Made by a program: the position numbers and the translations under genes. Of a stretch of 64,000 bases of DNA, positions 32,792 through 41,316 are shown one piece after another. This stretch comes from an uncultured Flavobacteriales bacterium (lineage in GTDB: Bacteria; Bacteroidota; Bacteroidia; Flavobacteriales; Crocinitomicaceae). Below the pieces are notes generated by a model. That model was not told where the DNA came from and made no database searches. It saw nothing but the letters and a program-made list of their open reading frames with translations. The stretch lies in assembly GCA_946482515.1 (NCBI GenBank), contig CAMLRS010000008.1, positions 124,001-188,000 of the forward strand, given 5' to 3'. Position 1 is the stretch's first letter; the number at the start of each line of letters is the position of its first letter.

Positions 32792-34570
32792 TTACAGGAG
32801 ATAGGCGTTGTCATCGATGAGCTTTTCCGCAATAGCCTGGCGAAGTGCTTTCGGATTGATAACAGCTGCTTTCGTGAACCGTTTCAGGCCCGTGAGCATC
32901 ATGCGCGCTTCATCGCCTTCGGCAAATGATAACACGGCATCTTTTCCTGCTTTTTCAATGCGATCGGCGGCATCGTAGAAATACGTTTTCGTGATGGCGA
33001 TCTGAATCGCTGCTGCTTCAGCACCTTTGGTTTCGATCAGTTTTTCGGTGCGCAGCAATACGGATTCCGCCTGGTAGGTCCAGATGGCAATATCGGCGAT
33101 ATTCGAAAGGATTTCCTGTTCTTTCGCCAGTGTTTGCATGAGCTTCTGTACAGCCGATCCGGCGACCATCAGGATGGTTTTCTTGAAACCGGCCAGCAAC
33201 TGACGTTCTGCAGCCAGCGGCCCTTCAGGCAATTCGGTCATTTCCGGGATGCTCATCAGCTCGCCTGCCACTTTCATAGCTGGTCCCATCAAATCGAGCT
33301 CGCCTTTCATGGCACGGCGCAGCAGCATGTCGACCGTGAGCATGCGATTGATCTCGTTCGTTCCTTCGAAGATGCGATTGATGCGTGAGTCGCGGTAAGA
33401 GCGTTCCACAGGTGATTCGGCTGAATAGCCCATACCACCGTAAATCTGAACGGCTTCGTCGACCACGTAATCGAGCGTTTCGGACCCGGCTACTTTCAGG
33501 ATCGCGCATTCGGCTGCGAACTGTTCGATGCCTTTCAACGTGGCTTTTTCTTTTTCCATGCCGCCAGCCACAAGATCAGCAATGGCGTCTTCGATGTTTT
33601 GTCCGGCCCGGTAAACAGCCGATTCCAGTACGAATGTCCGGATGGCTTGCTCGGCCAGTTTGAAACGAATGGCTCCGTATTTGGAGATCAGGCGACCGAA
33701 TTGTTCGCGCTCGTTGGCATATTTTACCGAATCGGTAATGGATTGCTTGCAGCCGCCAAGTACACCGGCAGCGAGCTTGATCCGTCCGATGTTGAGGATG
33801 TTCAGTGCGATCTTGAACCCGTTTTCGCGCTCGGAAAGCAGGTTTTCGGCTGGTACTTTGACGTTGTTAAAGAATACCTGGCGGGTGGAAGAGCCTTTGA
33901 TCCCCATTTTTTTCTCTTCTGGATTCAGACTGATGCCTTCGCTGTTGGCTTCCACAATAAAAGCGCTCAGGTTTTTATCATCGCCGATTTTCGCAAATAC
34001 GGTAAACAGGTTTGCGAAACCGCCATTGGTGATCCACATTTTCTGCCCGTTCAGGACGTAATGCGAGCTGTCGTCGGATAAAACGGCTTTGGTTTGACCG
34101 GAATTCGCATCCGAGCCTGAAGCCGGTTCTGTGAGACAGTAAGCCGCTTTCCATTCGCCCGAAGCCAGTTTCGGAATGTATTTCTGTTTTTGCGCTTCGT
34201 TTCCATAATAGAGAATAGGCAGCGTGCCAATTCCCGTATGAGCGCCATAAGCAACGGAAAACGAATGGCCTTTACCGAGGTGTTCGGTGGCGAGTAAGGA
34301 TGTTTTGAAATCCGTTCCCATGCCGCCATAAGCTTCGGGAACCGACATTCCGAGCATGCCCAGCTCACCGGCTTTGTCGAGCAATGAAGGCATGAGCCCT
34401 TCTTCCATTTTATCGATGCGCTCGAGGACAGGTGTGATTTCCTGCTGGATGAAATCGTCGCAGGTCTGGGCAATCATTTGTTGCTCTTCCGACCAGTCTT
34501 CCGGAGTGAAGATCTCGTTGTGGTGTACATCGCGGATGATGAATTCGCCGCCTTTTATTGCTTTTGACAT
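32792..34570 (-). CDS. Acyl-CoA dehydrogenase (long form)
   Basis: This 592-aa FAD enzyme oxidises acyl-CoA to enoyl-CoA, the first step of beta-oxidation. It has the ACAD N-terminal helical domain (GELGMLGMSVPEAYGGMGTD) and the middle-domain signature (YCLTEPASGSDANS, then YVLNGQKMWITNGG). The C-terminal helical domain contains QIYGGMGYSAESPVERSYRD and RIFEGTNEINRM. It carries an extra C-terminal segment of about 180 residues, as in the long bacterial VLCAD/FadE-like type. A MarR-type palindrome lies 53 bases upstream of the start. It is the only gene of its transcription unit. Confidence 0.92.
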   Translation of the reverse strand: MSKAIKGGEFIIRDVHHNEIFTPEDWSEEQQMIAQTCDDFIQQEITPVLERIDKMEEGLMPSLLDKAGELGMLGMSVPEAYGGMGTDFKTSLLATEHLGKGHSFSVAYGAHTGIGTLPILYYGNEAQKQKYIPKLASGEWKAAYCLTEPASGSDANSGQTKAVLSDDSSHYVLNGQKMWITNGGFANLFTVFAKIGDDKNLSAFIVEANSEGISLNPEEKKMGIKGSSTRQVFFNNVKVPAENLLSERENGFKIALNILNIGRIKLAAGVLGGCKQSITDSVKYANEREQFGRLISKYGAIRFKLAEQAIRTFVLESAVYRAGQNIEDAIADLVAGGMEKEKATLKGIEQFAAECAILKVAGSETLDYVVDEAVQIYGGMGYSAESPVERSYRDSRINRIFEGTNEINRMLTVDMLLRRAMKGELDLMGPAMKVAGELMSIPEMTELPEGPLAAERQLLAGFKKTILMVAGSAVQKLMQTLAKEQEILSNIADIAIWTYQAESVLLRTEKLIETKGAEAAAIQIAITKTYFYDAADRIEKAGKDAVLSFAEGDEARMMLTGLKRFTKAAVINPKALRQAIAEKLIDDNAYLL

Positions 34571-34599
34571 AATGCTAGTGTTATCGTATCAACGTTTTC

Positions 34600-34607
34600 G
34601 AAAGATA
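34600..34607 (-). promoter_or_regulatory. -7 box for the acyl-CoA dehydrogenase
   Basis: The minus strand reads TATCTTTC, one mismatch to TAnnTTTG, 29 bases before the ATG. The operator-like palindrome is 15 bases further upstream, in the -33 region. Confidence 0.45.
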
Positions 34608-34622
34608 ACAAGCATTTATTTA

Positions 34623-34636
34623 TTATGCAAGCATAA
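34623..34636. promoter_or_regulatory. Candidate MarR operator, copy 1
   Basis: TTATGCAAGCATAA is a 14-bp palindrome (6-bp perfect arms), with ATT/AAT flanks extending the symmetry. It matches the TTATGnnnnCATAA site upstream of the marR gene at 40880. Its placement over the -33 region suggests repression. Confidence 0.6.
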
Positions 34637-34695
34637 CAATATTAAAAAAGAATAATCTCTTGATGGATCTCTTCTACCGTTGATATGGCGAATTG

Positions 34696-34714
34696 TCGTC
34701 AGCTTGGCTGACGA
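34696..34714. repeat. Perfect hairpin downstream of the di-heme peroxidase gene
   Basis: TCGTCAGC and GCTGACGA are perfect 8-bp arms with a 3-base loop, seven bases after the stop at 34721 (minus strand). There is no T-run, so it may be a stability hairpin or weak terminator. Confidence 0.5.
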
Positions 34715-34720
34715 TTGGTT

Positions 34721-35746
34721 TTAATCCTGTGGCTCCATCAGCCACTTGTTGTTGAGGAGCTCGTAATCGGTCAATGTTTTGAGGAACGCGATCAATTGGA
34801 GCTTCTCAGAAGCCGTCAACGGAATGCCGCTTTGCAACGCAGGATCAAGTGTAGCCGAATTCTGAACGCCGGAGCTGTAATGATCCAGCACCTGGTTCAG
34901 TGTAAAGAAGCGCCCGTCGTGCATGTACGGATAGGTCAGCTCGACATTCCGGAGCGTTGGTACTTTGAATTTGCCTTCGTCGGAAGCCAGCTGGGTAATC
35001 ATTGCGCGGCCGAGGTCGCTGAATGTCGCATCCAGCCCGTTGTTGCGGAAAGTGTAATCGGTGAACAACGGCTCAGTATGACACTGGCTGCATTTCTGAA
35101 CGAAGAGGTCGTAGCCCTGCTGCTCGGTTGCAGTGAAAGTTGTTTCGCCACGGCGCACCTGGTCGTATTTCGACTGATCGGAAACGATCATCATCATGAA
35201 TTGGGCCAGCGCTTTCAGCATTTTCTGTTCGGTCACCTGCTCGGAACCGCCGTACGCCATTTTAAACAGCTTGCGGTAGCGCTCGGATTGCTGGAGTTTG
35301 TTCACTACATTGGCAATCGTTTCGTTCATTTCGAGCGGATTCGTAATTGGTCCGATCGGCATGACTTCGATGTGATTGATGCCGCCGTCCCACATAAAAT
35401 CCGGCATCCAGGCCATGTTGAAAATAGGCGGTGAGTTTCGCGTTCCGATAGCCCCGCCTACACCAACGCTGAGCGATGTGCTGTGCGATCCAAATCCGTG
35501 TGGCTGTTCGTGACACATGGAACAGGAGACGGTGTTATCAGAGGAAAGGATCTTATCGTAGAACAGCGCTCGTCCTAAAACGAACGAGTTGTAATCCTGC
35601 TTGTTGCCTTCAAAATTGTAGGCCGGTGCAGGGAAATAGCTCTGCGTTTTGAACCCCCAGGGCTCGTAGCTTTCAACACCATCTTTTTTACAGGAGGAAA
35701 CAAGTGCGATCGCCAGCAGCGGCAGAATGAAAAGGATTTTTTTCAT
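34721..35746 (-). CDS. mbnH: MbnH-like di-heme cytochrome c peroxidase family lipoprotein
   Basis: This 341-aa protein starts at ATG 35746, where a lipoprotein signal begins (KKILFILPLLAIALVSSC); the frame extends upstream into the neighbour but without function. Two c-type heme motifs are visible: CSMCH (residues 75-79) and CSQCH (219-223), placed as in the MauG/CcpA family. It sits two bases behind an MbnP-like gene. In the described pair, MbnH uses a bis-Fe(IV) state to turn a tryptophan of MbnP into kynurenine. The pairing here makes MbnH more likely than a simple peroxidase, but this assignment is by context. Confidence 0.75.
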   Translation of the reverse strand: MKKILFILPLLAIALVSSCKKDGVESYEPWGFKTQSYFPAPAYNFEGNKQDYNSFVLGRALFYDKILSSDNTVSCSMCHEQPHGFGSHSTSLSVGVGGAIGTRNSPPIFNMAWMPDFMWDGGINHIEVMPIGPITNPLEMNETIANVVNKLQQSERYRKLFKMAYGGSEQVTEQKMLKALAQFMMMIVSDQSKYDQVRRGETTFTATEQQGYDLFVQKCSQCHTEPLFTDYTFRNNGLDATFSDLGRAMITQLASDEGKFKVPTLRNVELTYPYMHDGRFFTLNQVLDHYSSGVQNSATLDPALQSGIPLTASEKLQLIAFLKTLTDYELLNNKWLMEPQD

Positions 35747-35748
35747 GC

Positions 35749-36501
35749 TCAATTGATTTGATCCAATACGATTCCACTGAGAAAATCTACAGCCATGGTA
35801 TGTGCCGGAGCTCCTGGCATTTGCAGGTCGCTTACCGCAGAAAGGGTAGGCGAGTTCTGCCACATTTGCTGCAGGTTGACGTTCATTACAACCTGATGAG
35901 CAGATCCGGACGTAACAGAAAGCGATCCTTCTGTTGTCAGGTCGATGTGTTTTTCAATTACTACGCTGTTAGCACCGGAGAAACCGCCCAGGTGAAAGGC
36001 AAAATTGCCATTTGCAGCATTCGGGGAAAGTCCTTCCATTTTCGACATGATGTAGCCGGTGCTCCAGCTCCAGAACATACCGTGTGAAGGCGAAAGCGCG
36101 CCTGATTGCACACCGCTTACGTTACGCGTGCTGTCAACGCCGAATGTGAAATACAAATCAGTGTAATCACCCAGCGGAACGGCTCCGAGATCCAATGTCA
36201 TCGATGACGGATCGGAGAGGTTGAGCAGGAAATAGCTGTTTTGTTGAACATAGAACGAACCATCGGCTTTTTTCAGCTTGATGTTCGAAATGTAATATTT
36301 AACCGTCGTGAAGGAAAGCGTGTCGTCGGTCGAGCTGTTCACAAATTCCGTTTCAAGGGCAAGAGGTGTACCTTCCCAATTGTGGTTGAATTTTACCGTT
36401 GCACCAGCTGTTTCAGGCACGGGTTCATCGGTTTTTTTCTTCTTACAGGAAACAAAGGAGCATGCTAGCAGGGCTACAATTGCGAAATGGAGAATTTTCA
36501 T
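35749..36501 (-). CDS. mbnP: MbnP-like copper-binding periplasmic lipoprotein
   Basis: This 250-aa lipoprotein starts at ATG 36501 (KILHFAIVALLACSFVSC, lipobox SFVSC); a TTG two codons earlier is unlikely. The body matches the MbnP family pattern: VKFNHNWEGTPL, FTTVKYYISNIKLKKADG, GDYTDLYFTFGVDSTRNV, and HGMFWSWSTGYIMSKMEG, then FAFHLGG. Conserved His, Asp and Trp residues there fit a copper site and a possible modified Trp (FWSW). It is co-transcribed with the di-heme enzyme gene two bases downstream. Likely role: copper handling in the periplasm. Confidence 0.75.
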   Translation of the reverse strand: MKILHFAIVALLACSFVSCKKKKTDEPVPETAGATVKFNHNWEGTPLALETEFVNSSTDDTLSFTTVKYYISNIKLKKADGSFYVQQNSYFLLNLSDPSSMTLDLGAVPLGDYTDLYFTFGVDSTRNVSGVQSGALSPSHGMFWSWSTGYIMSKMEGLSPNAANGNFAFHLGGFSGANSVVIEKHIDLTTEGSLSVTSGSAHQVVMNVNLQQMWQNSPTLSAVSDLQMPGAPAHTMAVDFLSGIVLDQIN

Positions 36502-36617
36502 AATCAATTAATTCAGACTGCTAAGATAATCCCGTTTTTCGCTTGTTTCCGAATGTAATGCAATGAAACCCTTGGAATCCTAGCTAACAGATCGGATAAT
36601 GGGAGCTACTCCTGTTG

Positions 36618-37796
36618 TTATTTCAATAGCTCGATGACGCCTGCAGCCCCTTGTCCGGTTCCAACGCACATCGTAACGACGCCGTATCGCTGGTTTCGTC
36701 GACGCAATTCATTAATAAGCTGCACGGTCAGTTTGGCGCCCGTACATCCGAGCGGATGCCCCAAAGCGAGCGCACCGCCGTTGACGTTCACCAGGTCCGG
36801 GTTCAATCCCGCCTCGCGGATCACCGCCAGCGATTGGGATGCAAATGCTTCGTTCAATTCGATCAGGCTGATGTCGTTGAGTGAAAGGCCGGCCATCTTG
36901 AGTGCTTTCGGAATGGCTTCTACCGGCCCGATACCCATAATACGTGGCTCTACACCCACAACGCCGTAGCTCACAAGTCGTGCGATCGGCTCAATGTTGA
37001 GCTCTTTCACCATTTTCTCCGACATCACCATTACAAAAGCGGCACCGTCGGAAGTCTGGGACGAGTTTCCGGCTGTAACCGAACCATCGGCAGCAAAAAC
37101 CGGCTTCAGTTTGGCCAATCCTTCCAGCGTTGACTTGCGCGGACCTTCATCTGTATCGACTGTGAACTTGCGCGTTTGTCGTTTTTCGTTATCGTCGAGG
37201 AAAATATGCTCGATCTCGATCGGAACGATATCGTCTTTAAACGCGCCGGCCGCCAGTGCCTTCAATGCTTTTTCGTGTGACTGTAAGGCAAATGCGTCCT
37301 GCTCTTCGCGCGAAACATGCCATTGCTTGGCTACGGCTTCGGCTGTCAAACCCATGCCCCAGTACCAGGTCGGATTTTCCTTACCGGTTTTCGGATTCGG
37401 CACGATACGCCAGCCACCCATGGGCATCGCCGACATGGATTCCACGCCACCGGCGATGATACAATCGGCCATTCCGGCGTTGATTTTAGCCGTTGCGATG
37501 GCAATGGTTTCCAATCCGGAAGAACAATAACGGTTCACCGTCATCCCGGGAACTTTGTCGGTTTTCAATCCCATGAGCGAAATCATGCGGGCAACGTTCA
37601 ATCCCTGTTCTGCTTCCGGACTCGCGTTTCCAACGATTACATCGTCGATGCGTTCTTTTTCAACCTGCGGCACCGATTGAACGAGGTGTTCAATCACACG
37701 TGCGGCAAGATCATCCGGGCGGTAGAACCGAAATCCTCCTTTGTTTGCTTTTCCTACTGCGGATCGGAATCCGGCTACGATATATGCTGTGTTCAT
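36618..37796 (-). CDS. Acetyl-CoA C-acyltransferase (thiolase)
   Basis: This 392-aa thiolase cleaves 3-ketoacyl-CoA with CoA, the last step of beta-oxidation. The nucleophile Cys91 is in TVNRYCSSGLETIA. GGALALGHPLGCTG carries the catalytic His, and VTMCVGTGQGAAG carries the second Cys. Length is standard (about 390). It lies downstream of the FadB-like gene on the same strand, separated by 173 bases that contain a repeat element. It may be read from the marR promoter or have its own; no clear -7 box was seen. Confidence 0.94.
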   Translation of the reverse strand: MNTAYIVAGFRSAVGKANKGGFRFYRPDDLAARVIEHLVQSVPQVEKERIDDVIVGNASPEAEQGLNVARMISLMGLKTDKVPGMTVNRYCSSGLETIAIATAKINAGMADCIIAGGVESMSAMPMGGWRIVPNPKTGKENPTWYWGMGLTAEAVAKQWHVSREEQDAFALQSHEKALKALAAGAFKDDIVPIEIEHIFLDDNEKRQTRKFTVDTDEGPRKSTLEGLAKLKPVFAADGSVTAGNSSQTSDGAAFVMVMSEKMVKELNIEPIARLVSYGVVGVEPRIMGIGPVEAIPKALKMAGLSLNDISLIELNEAFASQSLAVIREAGLNPDLVNVNGGALALGHPLGCTGAKLTVQLINELRRRNQRYGVVTMCVGTGQGAAGVIELLK

Positions 37797-37885
37797 ATTT
37801 TTGACTTTAAGACATCAAGACTTCAGGATATTATAGGATCTGAATCATGTGTCTGAATGTTGAATCAATTTTTTGTTGAATCGTT

Positions 37886-37967
37886 CCTCCCTTGAGGGAG
37901 GATAAAGGAGAGTGGCAAAACTCATCGCTCTATTGTCCTCCCCACGATCTCCCTTCCGCGGAGGGAA
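37886..37967. repeat. Intergenic element core without terminal repeats (copy 4)
   Basis: CCTCCCTTGAGGGAGG (37886-37901), then ATAAAGGAGAGTGGC, repeats the core of copy 1 at 5701. CTCCCTTCCGCGGAGGGAAG at the right end is the matching second palindrome. The CACCACAAAGG ends are absent. It abuts the stop codon of the FadB-like gene. Confidence 0.7.
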
Positions 37968-37969
37968 GT

Positions 37970-40378
37970 TTAATTCCTCAAAATCTTACCGGTTTTAATC
38001 AAACTTTCCAAACGTTCCAGCGTTTTGCGCTGCATACACAATTCTACGAATGCTTTGCGCTCGAGGTCGAGGAGGTATTGTTCCGACACGACGGTGTTTT
38101 CGCTCAGATCGCCGCCACACATCACCCAGCCGAGCTTTTCGGAGATCACGCCATCGTGTTCCGACATATAATGCCCGGAAATCATGGCGTTGGCGCCGAC
38201 GTAGATAATACCGAGCCCTTCCTGGCCCAGTACAGTAATGTTTTTCTCGCGTTTCGGAGCGATGTAGCCTTCATCGGCGAGGTACAGGCAGGCTTGTTTG
38301 GCTTTGGTCAGCTGGTGCTCGCGGTTCATCACCACCTCATCCGTTCCTTCGCGCAGGTAACCCAGATCGAAGGCTTCGTAAGCCGAAGTGGAAACCTTCG
38401 CCTGGCCGATCGTCAGAAAACGCTCGCGCAAACGGTTGAGCTTGATGTCGCCATCGGTTAATTCTTCCGAGAAACGCTTGGCGAATTCTTTTGAGCCGCC
38501 ACCGCCCGGAATCAACCCGACTCCGAATTCGACCAATCCCATGTAGAGCTCGGCATGTGCCACGACTTTGTCGGAATGCATCGACAGCTCGCAGCCGCCG
38601 CCAAGCGCCATGTTGTGTGGCGCTACCACGACCGGAATGTTCGAATAGCGAATGCGCATCATCGTATCCTGGAAGGTTTTGACAGCGATGTTCAGTTCGT
38701 CGAATTCCTGCTCGACAGCCATCATGAAGATCATTCCGACGTTGGCGCCGGCAGAAAAATTGCCGCCTTTGTTCGAAATGACAAGCCCTTTGTATTCCTT
38801 TTCGGCCAGGTCGATCGCTTTGTTGATGCCTTCGATCACACCACCACCGATGGTGTTCATTTTGGTGTGGAATTCGAGGTTCAGGATGCCATCGCCCAGG
38901 TGAACGATGGTTGTGTCGCTGTTGCCCCACACCTTGTTAGTTTCGCGGAGTGTGTCGAGGTCTACCAGACCTTCCGTTCCCGGAATAATCTCGTATGACT
39001 TGCTGGCACTATTGTAATAATATTTCTGACCGTTTTCGACTTTATAGAAGGACGAAAAACCGGCCTGTTCCATTTCGGAAACCCATTGCGGGAGCGTTTT
39101 TCCTTTCGCCTGAACGAGCTCTTTTCCTTTTGCAAAACCGATGAGGTCCCAGGTTTCGAATGGACCGAGCTCCCAGCCGAATCCGGCTTTGATGGCGTCG
39201 TCGATCTTGTACAGATCATCGGCGATCTCCGGAATGCGGTTCGTGACATAAGCGAATAAGCCACCGAACATCGAACGGTAAAATTCACCGGCTTTATCGG
39301 CTCCTGCAACAAGCATTTTGGTGCGCTGACGCAGGTCTTCGACGCTTTTGGTCATTTCCAGCGTAGGGAAGCTGACTTTCTTCGACGGGCCATATTCCAG
39401 CGTTTTGAGGTCGAGCGCCAGGATTTCCTTTTTTCCTTCGGCGTTGACGGTTTTCTTGTAAAATCCTTGTTTGGTTTTATCACCGAGCCATTTGTTTTCG
39501 AGCATCTTTTGGATAAAATCAGGCAGCTCGAACAATGCTTTTTCTTCGTCCTGCGGGCAATTGGCTTTCAGTCCGTTGGCCACAAGCGCCAATGTGTCCA
39601 GTCCAACCACATCGCAGGTGCGGAATATCGCCGACTTTGGTCGACCGAGCACAGGACCGGTCAGCTTATCGACTTCTTCGACGGTCAGATCGAGCTCAGA
39701 AACCGCATGAAACAGCGCCATGATGCTGTAAACACCTACGCGATTGGCAATAAAGGCCGGTGTGTCTTTACACAAAACGGTTTTTTTCCCGAGTGCGTTG
39801 CTGCCGAACTGCATGTAGAAATCGATAACTTCGGGCTTCGTTTCGGGTGTCGGGATGATTTCCAGCAACGGCAGATAGCGTGGCGGATTGAAGAAGTGCG
39901 TTCCGGCGAAATGCTGTTTGAAATCGTCGCTGCGGCCATCGAGCATCAGGTGAATGGGAATCCCGGAAGTGTTGGTGGAAATCAGCGTTCCGGACTTGCG
40001 GAATTGCTCCACGTTGGTAAACACCTGCTGTTTGATGTCGAGACGTTCGATCACGGCTTCGATGATCCAATCGGCTTCGGCAATTTTTGAAAGATCGTCT
40101 TCGAAATTCCCGGTCTGAATGCGTGAAGCAAAAGATTTCCGGTAAATCGGTGACGGATTGGATTTCAAAACGCCTTGCAGTGATTCATTAACAATGCGAT
40201 TACGAACCTGGGGCGCATCAAGGGCCAATCCTTGCGCTTTTTCAGCGTCGTTGAGCTCTTTCGGGATAATATCGAGCAGCAGCACCGAACATCCTGCGTT
40301 GGCAAAATGGCAGGCGATCCGTGATCCCATCACGCCTGAGCCAAGAACGGCTACTTTTCGTATGTGTCTGTTCATCAT
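37970..40378 (-). CDS. 3-hydroxyacyl-CoA dehydrogenase / enoyl-CoA hydratase fusion
   Basis: This 802-aa bifunctional beta-oxidation enzyme hydrates enoyl-CoA and oxidises the 3-hydroxyacyl-CoA. The NAD-binding motif VAVLGSGVMGSRIACHFANA is at the N-terminus, followed by the HAD helical domains (GTHFFNPPRYLPLLEIIPTP). The crotonase domain is C-terminal (residues about 495-690: GNFSAGANVGMIF, MALGGGCELSMHSD, EFGVGLIPGGGGSKEF). This order is opposite to E. coli FadB and typical of the FadN-type. It is 11 bases behind marR, so co-transcribed and regulated with it. Confidence 0.93.
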   Translation of the reverse strand: MMNRHIRKVAVLGSGVMGSRIACHFANAGCSVLLLDIIPKELNDAEKAQGLALDAPQVRNRIVNESLQGVLKSNPSPIYRKSFASRIQTGNFEDDLSKIAEADWIIEAVIERLDIKQQVFTNVEQFRKSGTLISTNTSGIPIHLMLDGRSDDFKQHFAGTHFFNPPRYLPLLEIIPTPETKPEVIDFYMQFGSNALGKKTVLCKDTPAFIANRVGVYSIMALFHAVSELDLTVEEVDKLTGPVLGRPKSAIFRTCDVVGLDTLALVANGLKANCPQDEEKALFELPDFIQKMLENKWLGDKTKQGFYKKTVNAEGKKEILALDLKTLEYGPSKKVSFPTLEMTKSVEDLRQRTKMLVAGADKAGEFYRSMFGGLFAYVTNRIPEIADDLYKIDDAIKAGFGWELGPFETWDLIGFAKGKELVQAKGKTLPQWVSEMEQAGFSSFYKVENGQKYYYNSASKSYEIIPGTEGLVDLDTLRETNKVWGNSDTTIVHLGDGILNLEFHTKMNTIGGGVIEGINKAIDLAEKEYKGLVISNKGGNFSAGANVGMIFMMAVEQEFDELNIAVKTFQDTMMRIRYSNIPVVVAPHNMALGGGCELSMHSDKVVAHAELYMGLVEFGVGLIPGGGGSKEFAKRFSEELTDGDIKLNRLRERFLTIGQAKVSTSAYEAFDLGYLREGTDEVVMNREHQLTKAKQACLYLADEGYIAPKREKNITVLGQEGLGIIYVGANAMISGHYMSEHDGVISEKLGWVMCGGDLSENTVVSEQYLLDLERKAFVELCMQRKTLERLESLIKTGKILRN

Positions 40379-40389
40379 AAAATGGGTTT

Positions 40390-40842
40390 TTAACTGTCGG
40401 TTCGGGCGGATTCGGATTCTTCGTCGATAATGGCGGAAACGGTGCTGATGACTTTGCGGAACAAGCGGAGTTCTTTTTCAGGAATGCGGGCTAGTACCTT
40501 GTTATTGAAACCAAAGATCACATCGCGTGCGATGTAGCGTCCGTTCAGTCCTTCTTCGGTAAGAAAGATACGAACAATCCGTTTGTCAGACTTATCTTCC
40601 CTGCGGTAGATCAGTCCTTTTTCTTCCATTGTTTTCAGCGTACGCGAAAGGCTGGTGGGTTCCATTCCCATGCGCGGTCCAAGCTGGGTGCTTGGCGTTC
40701 CTTCTTTATCAATATGTAATAGAATAAATCCTATCGACATGCTGATGCCGTAGGAAGCTGCTTTCTGGTTGTACATGCGCGACAATTTGTGCCACATCAA
40801 TCGGACATCCAGGTCGATAAGATAGTCGGGTTTATTTTGCAT
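40390..40842 (-). CDS. MarR-family transcriptional regulator of the beta-oxidation genes
   Basis: This 150-aa protein has the MarR winged-helix core: ISMSIGFILLHIDKEG, the recognition part RMGMEPTSLSRTLKTMEEKG, and the wing LIYRREDKSDKRIVRIFLTE. It is the first gene of an operon with the FadB-like and probably the thiolase gene. A 14-bp palindrome, TTATGTATGCATAA, sits 38 bases before its start and 12 bases upstream of a -7 box. The same palindrome type precedes the acyl-CoA dehydrogenase, so it probably represses itself and beta-oxidation, with acyl-CoA as a likely inducer (inference). Confidence 0.88.
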   Translation of the reverse strand: MQNKPDYLIDLDVRLMWHKLSRMYNQKAASYGISMSIGFILLHIDKEGTPSTQLGPRMGMEPTSLSRTLKTMEEKGLIYRREDKSDKRIVRIFLTEEGLNGRYIARDVIFGFNNKVLARIPEKELRLFRKVISTVSAIIDEESESARTDS

Positions 40843-40860
40843 ATTTCGTTACGTTCCCTA

Positions 40861-40868
40861 CGAATATA
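40861..40868 (-). promoter_or_regulatory. -7 box for the marR operon
   Basis: The minus strand reads TATATTCG, one mismatch to TAnnTTTG, 18 bases before the ATG at 40842. Confidence 0.45.
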
Positions 40869-40879
40869 ACAAAATAATA

Positions 40880-40893
40880 TTATGTATGCATAA
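40880..40893. promoter_or_regulatory. Candidate MarR operator, copy 2
   Basis: TTATGTATGCATAA has TTATG/CATAA arms with a 4-base centre, as at 34623. It covers the -33 region of the marR operon promoter, between marR and the PaaI gene. Confidence 0.65.
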
Positions 40894-40908
40894 TAAATTG
40901 AGGAAAAT

Positions 40909-41316
40909 TCACCAGGCTTTTTCGGTGCGGAAAACCGTTCCGTTGAAACGTGCAACCAGCTGATTTTCGCGGTTGAAAACGTCTACAGTGTAACGTGCTA
41001 TGGTTTTTCCTTTCTGAATTTCGGTGCAAACAGCGGTCAGGCGATCGCCCGGAAGAACAGATTTTATGTGCGCGATGCTGGTTTCTATGCTCACACATTG
41101 CTGTCCGTGACTGTTGGAAGCAAAAGCGAGTGCAGAATCCGATAGGGCATAGGTGATTCCGCCGTGCGCAATGCCGAAACCGTTGAGCATGGTTTCCGTT
41201 ACTGTGCAGGAAAGCGTACAGGTACCAAAATCGATCATATCAATGGAGATGCCCAGCCAGTTGGAATAGGCATCTTTTTCCATCATCATCCGAACGATTT
41301 CGGCGGGTGTTTTCAT
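40909..41316 (-). CDS. paaI: PaaI-type hotdog-fold acyl-CoA thioesterase
   Basis: This 135-aa hotdog thioesterase has the PaaI signature GFGIAHGGITYALSDSALAFA, with the conserved His-Gly-Gly and the catalytic Asp on the central helix. VTETMLNG and a C-terminal strand set follow. In phenylacetate degraders PaaI frees CoA from dead-end hydroxyphenylacetyl-CoA; here, next to beta-oxidation genes and with no phenylacetate cluster, a general acyl-CoA housekeeping role is more likely. Its start overlaps the stop of the upstream 160-aa gene by four bases (ATGA), so the two are coupled. Confidence 0.85.
   Translation of the reverse strand: MKTPAEIVRMMMEKDAYSNWLGISIDMIDFGTCTLSCTVTETMLNGFGIAHGGITYALSDSALAFASNSHGQQCVSIETSIAHIKSVLPGDRLTAVCTEIQKGKTIARYTVDVFNRENQLVARFNGTVFRTEKAW

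Noticed and set aside
35749..35863. N-terminal extension of the di-heme enzyme frame
   Set aside because: It lies inside the MbnP-like gene; the lipoprotein signal begins at 35746.
40880..40893. Random AT-rich palindrome
   Set aside because: I kept it as an operator because the same 14-bp form occurs at 34623 with nearly the same distance to the -7 box.
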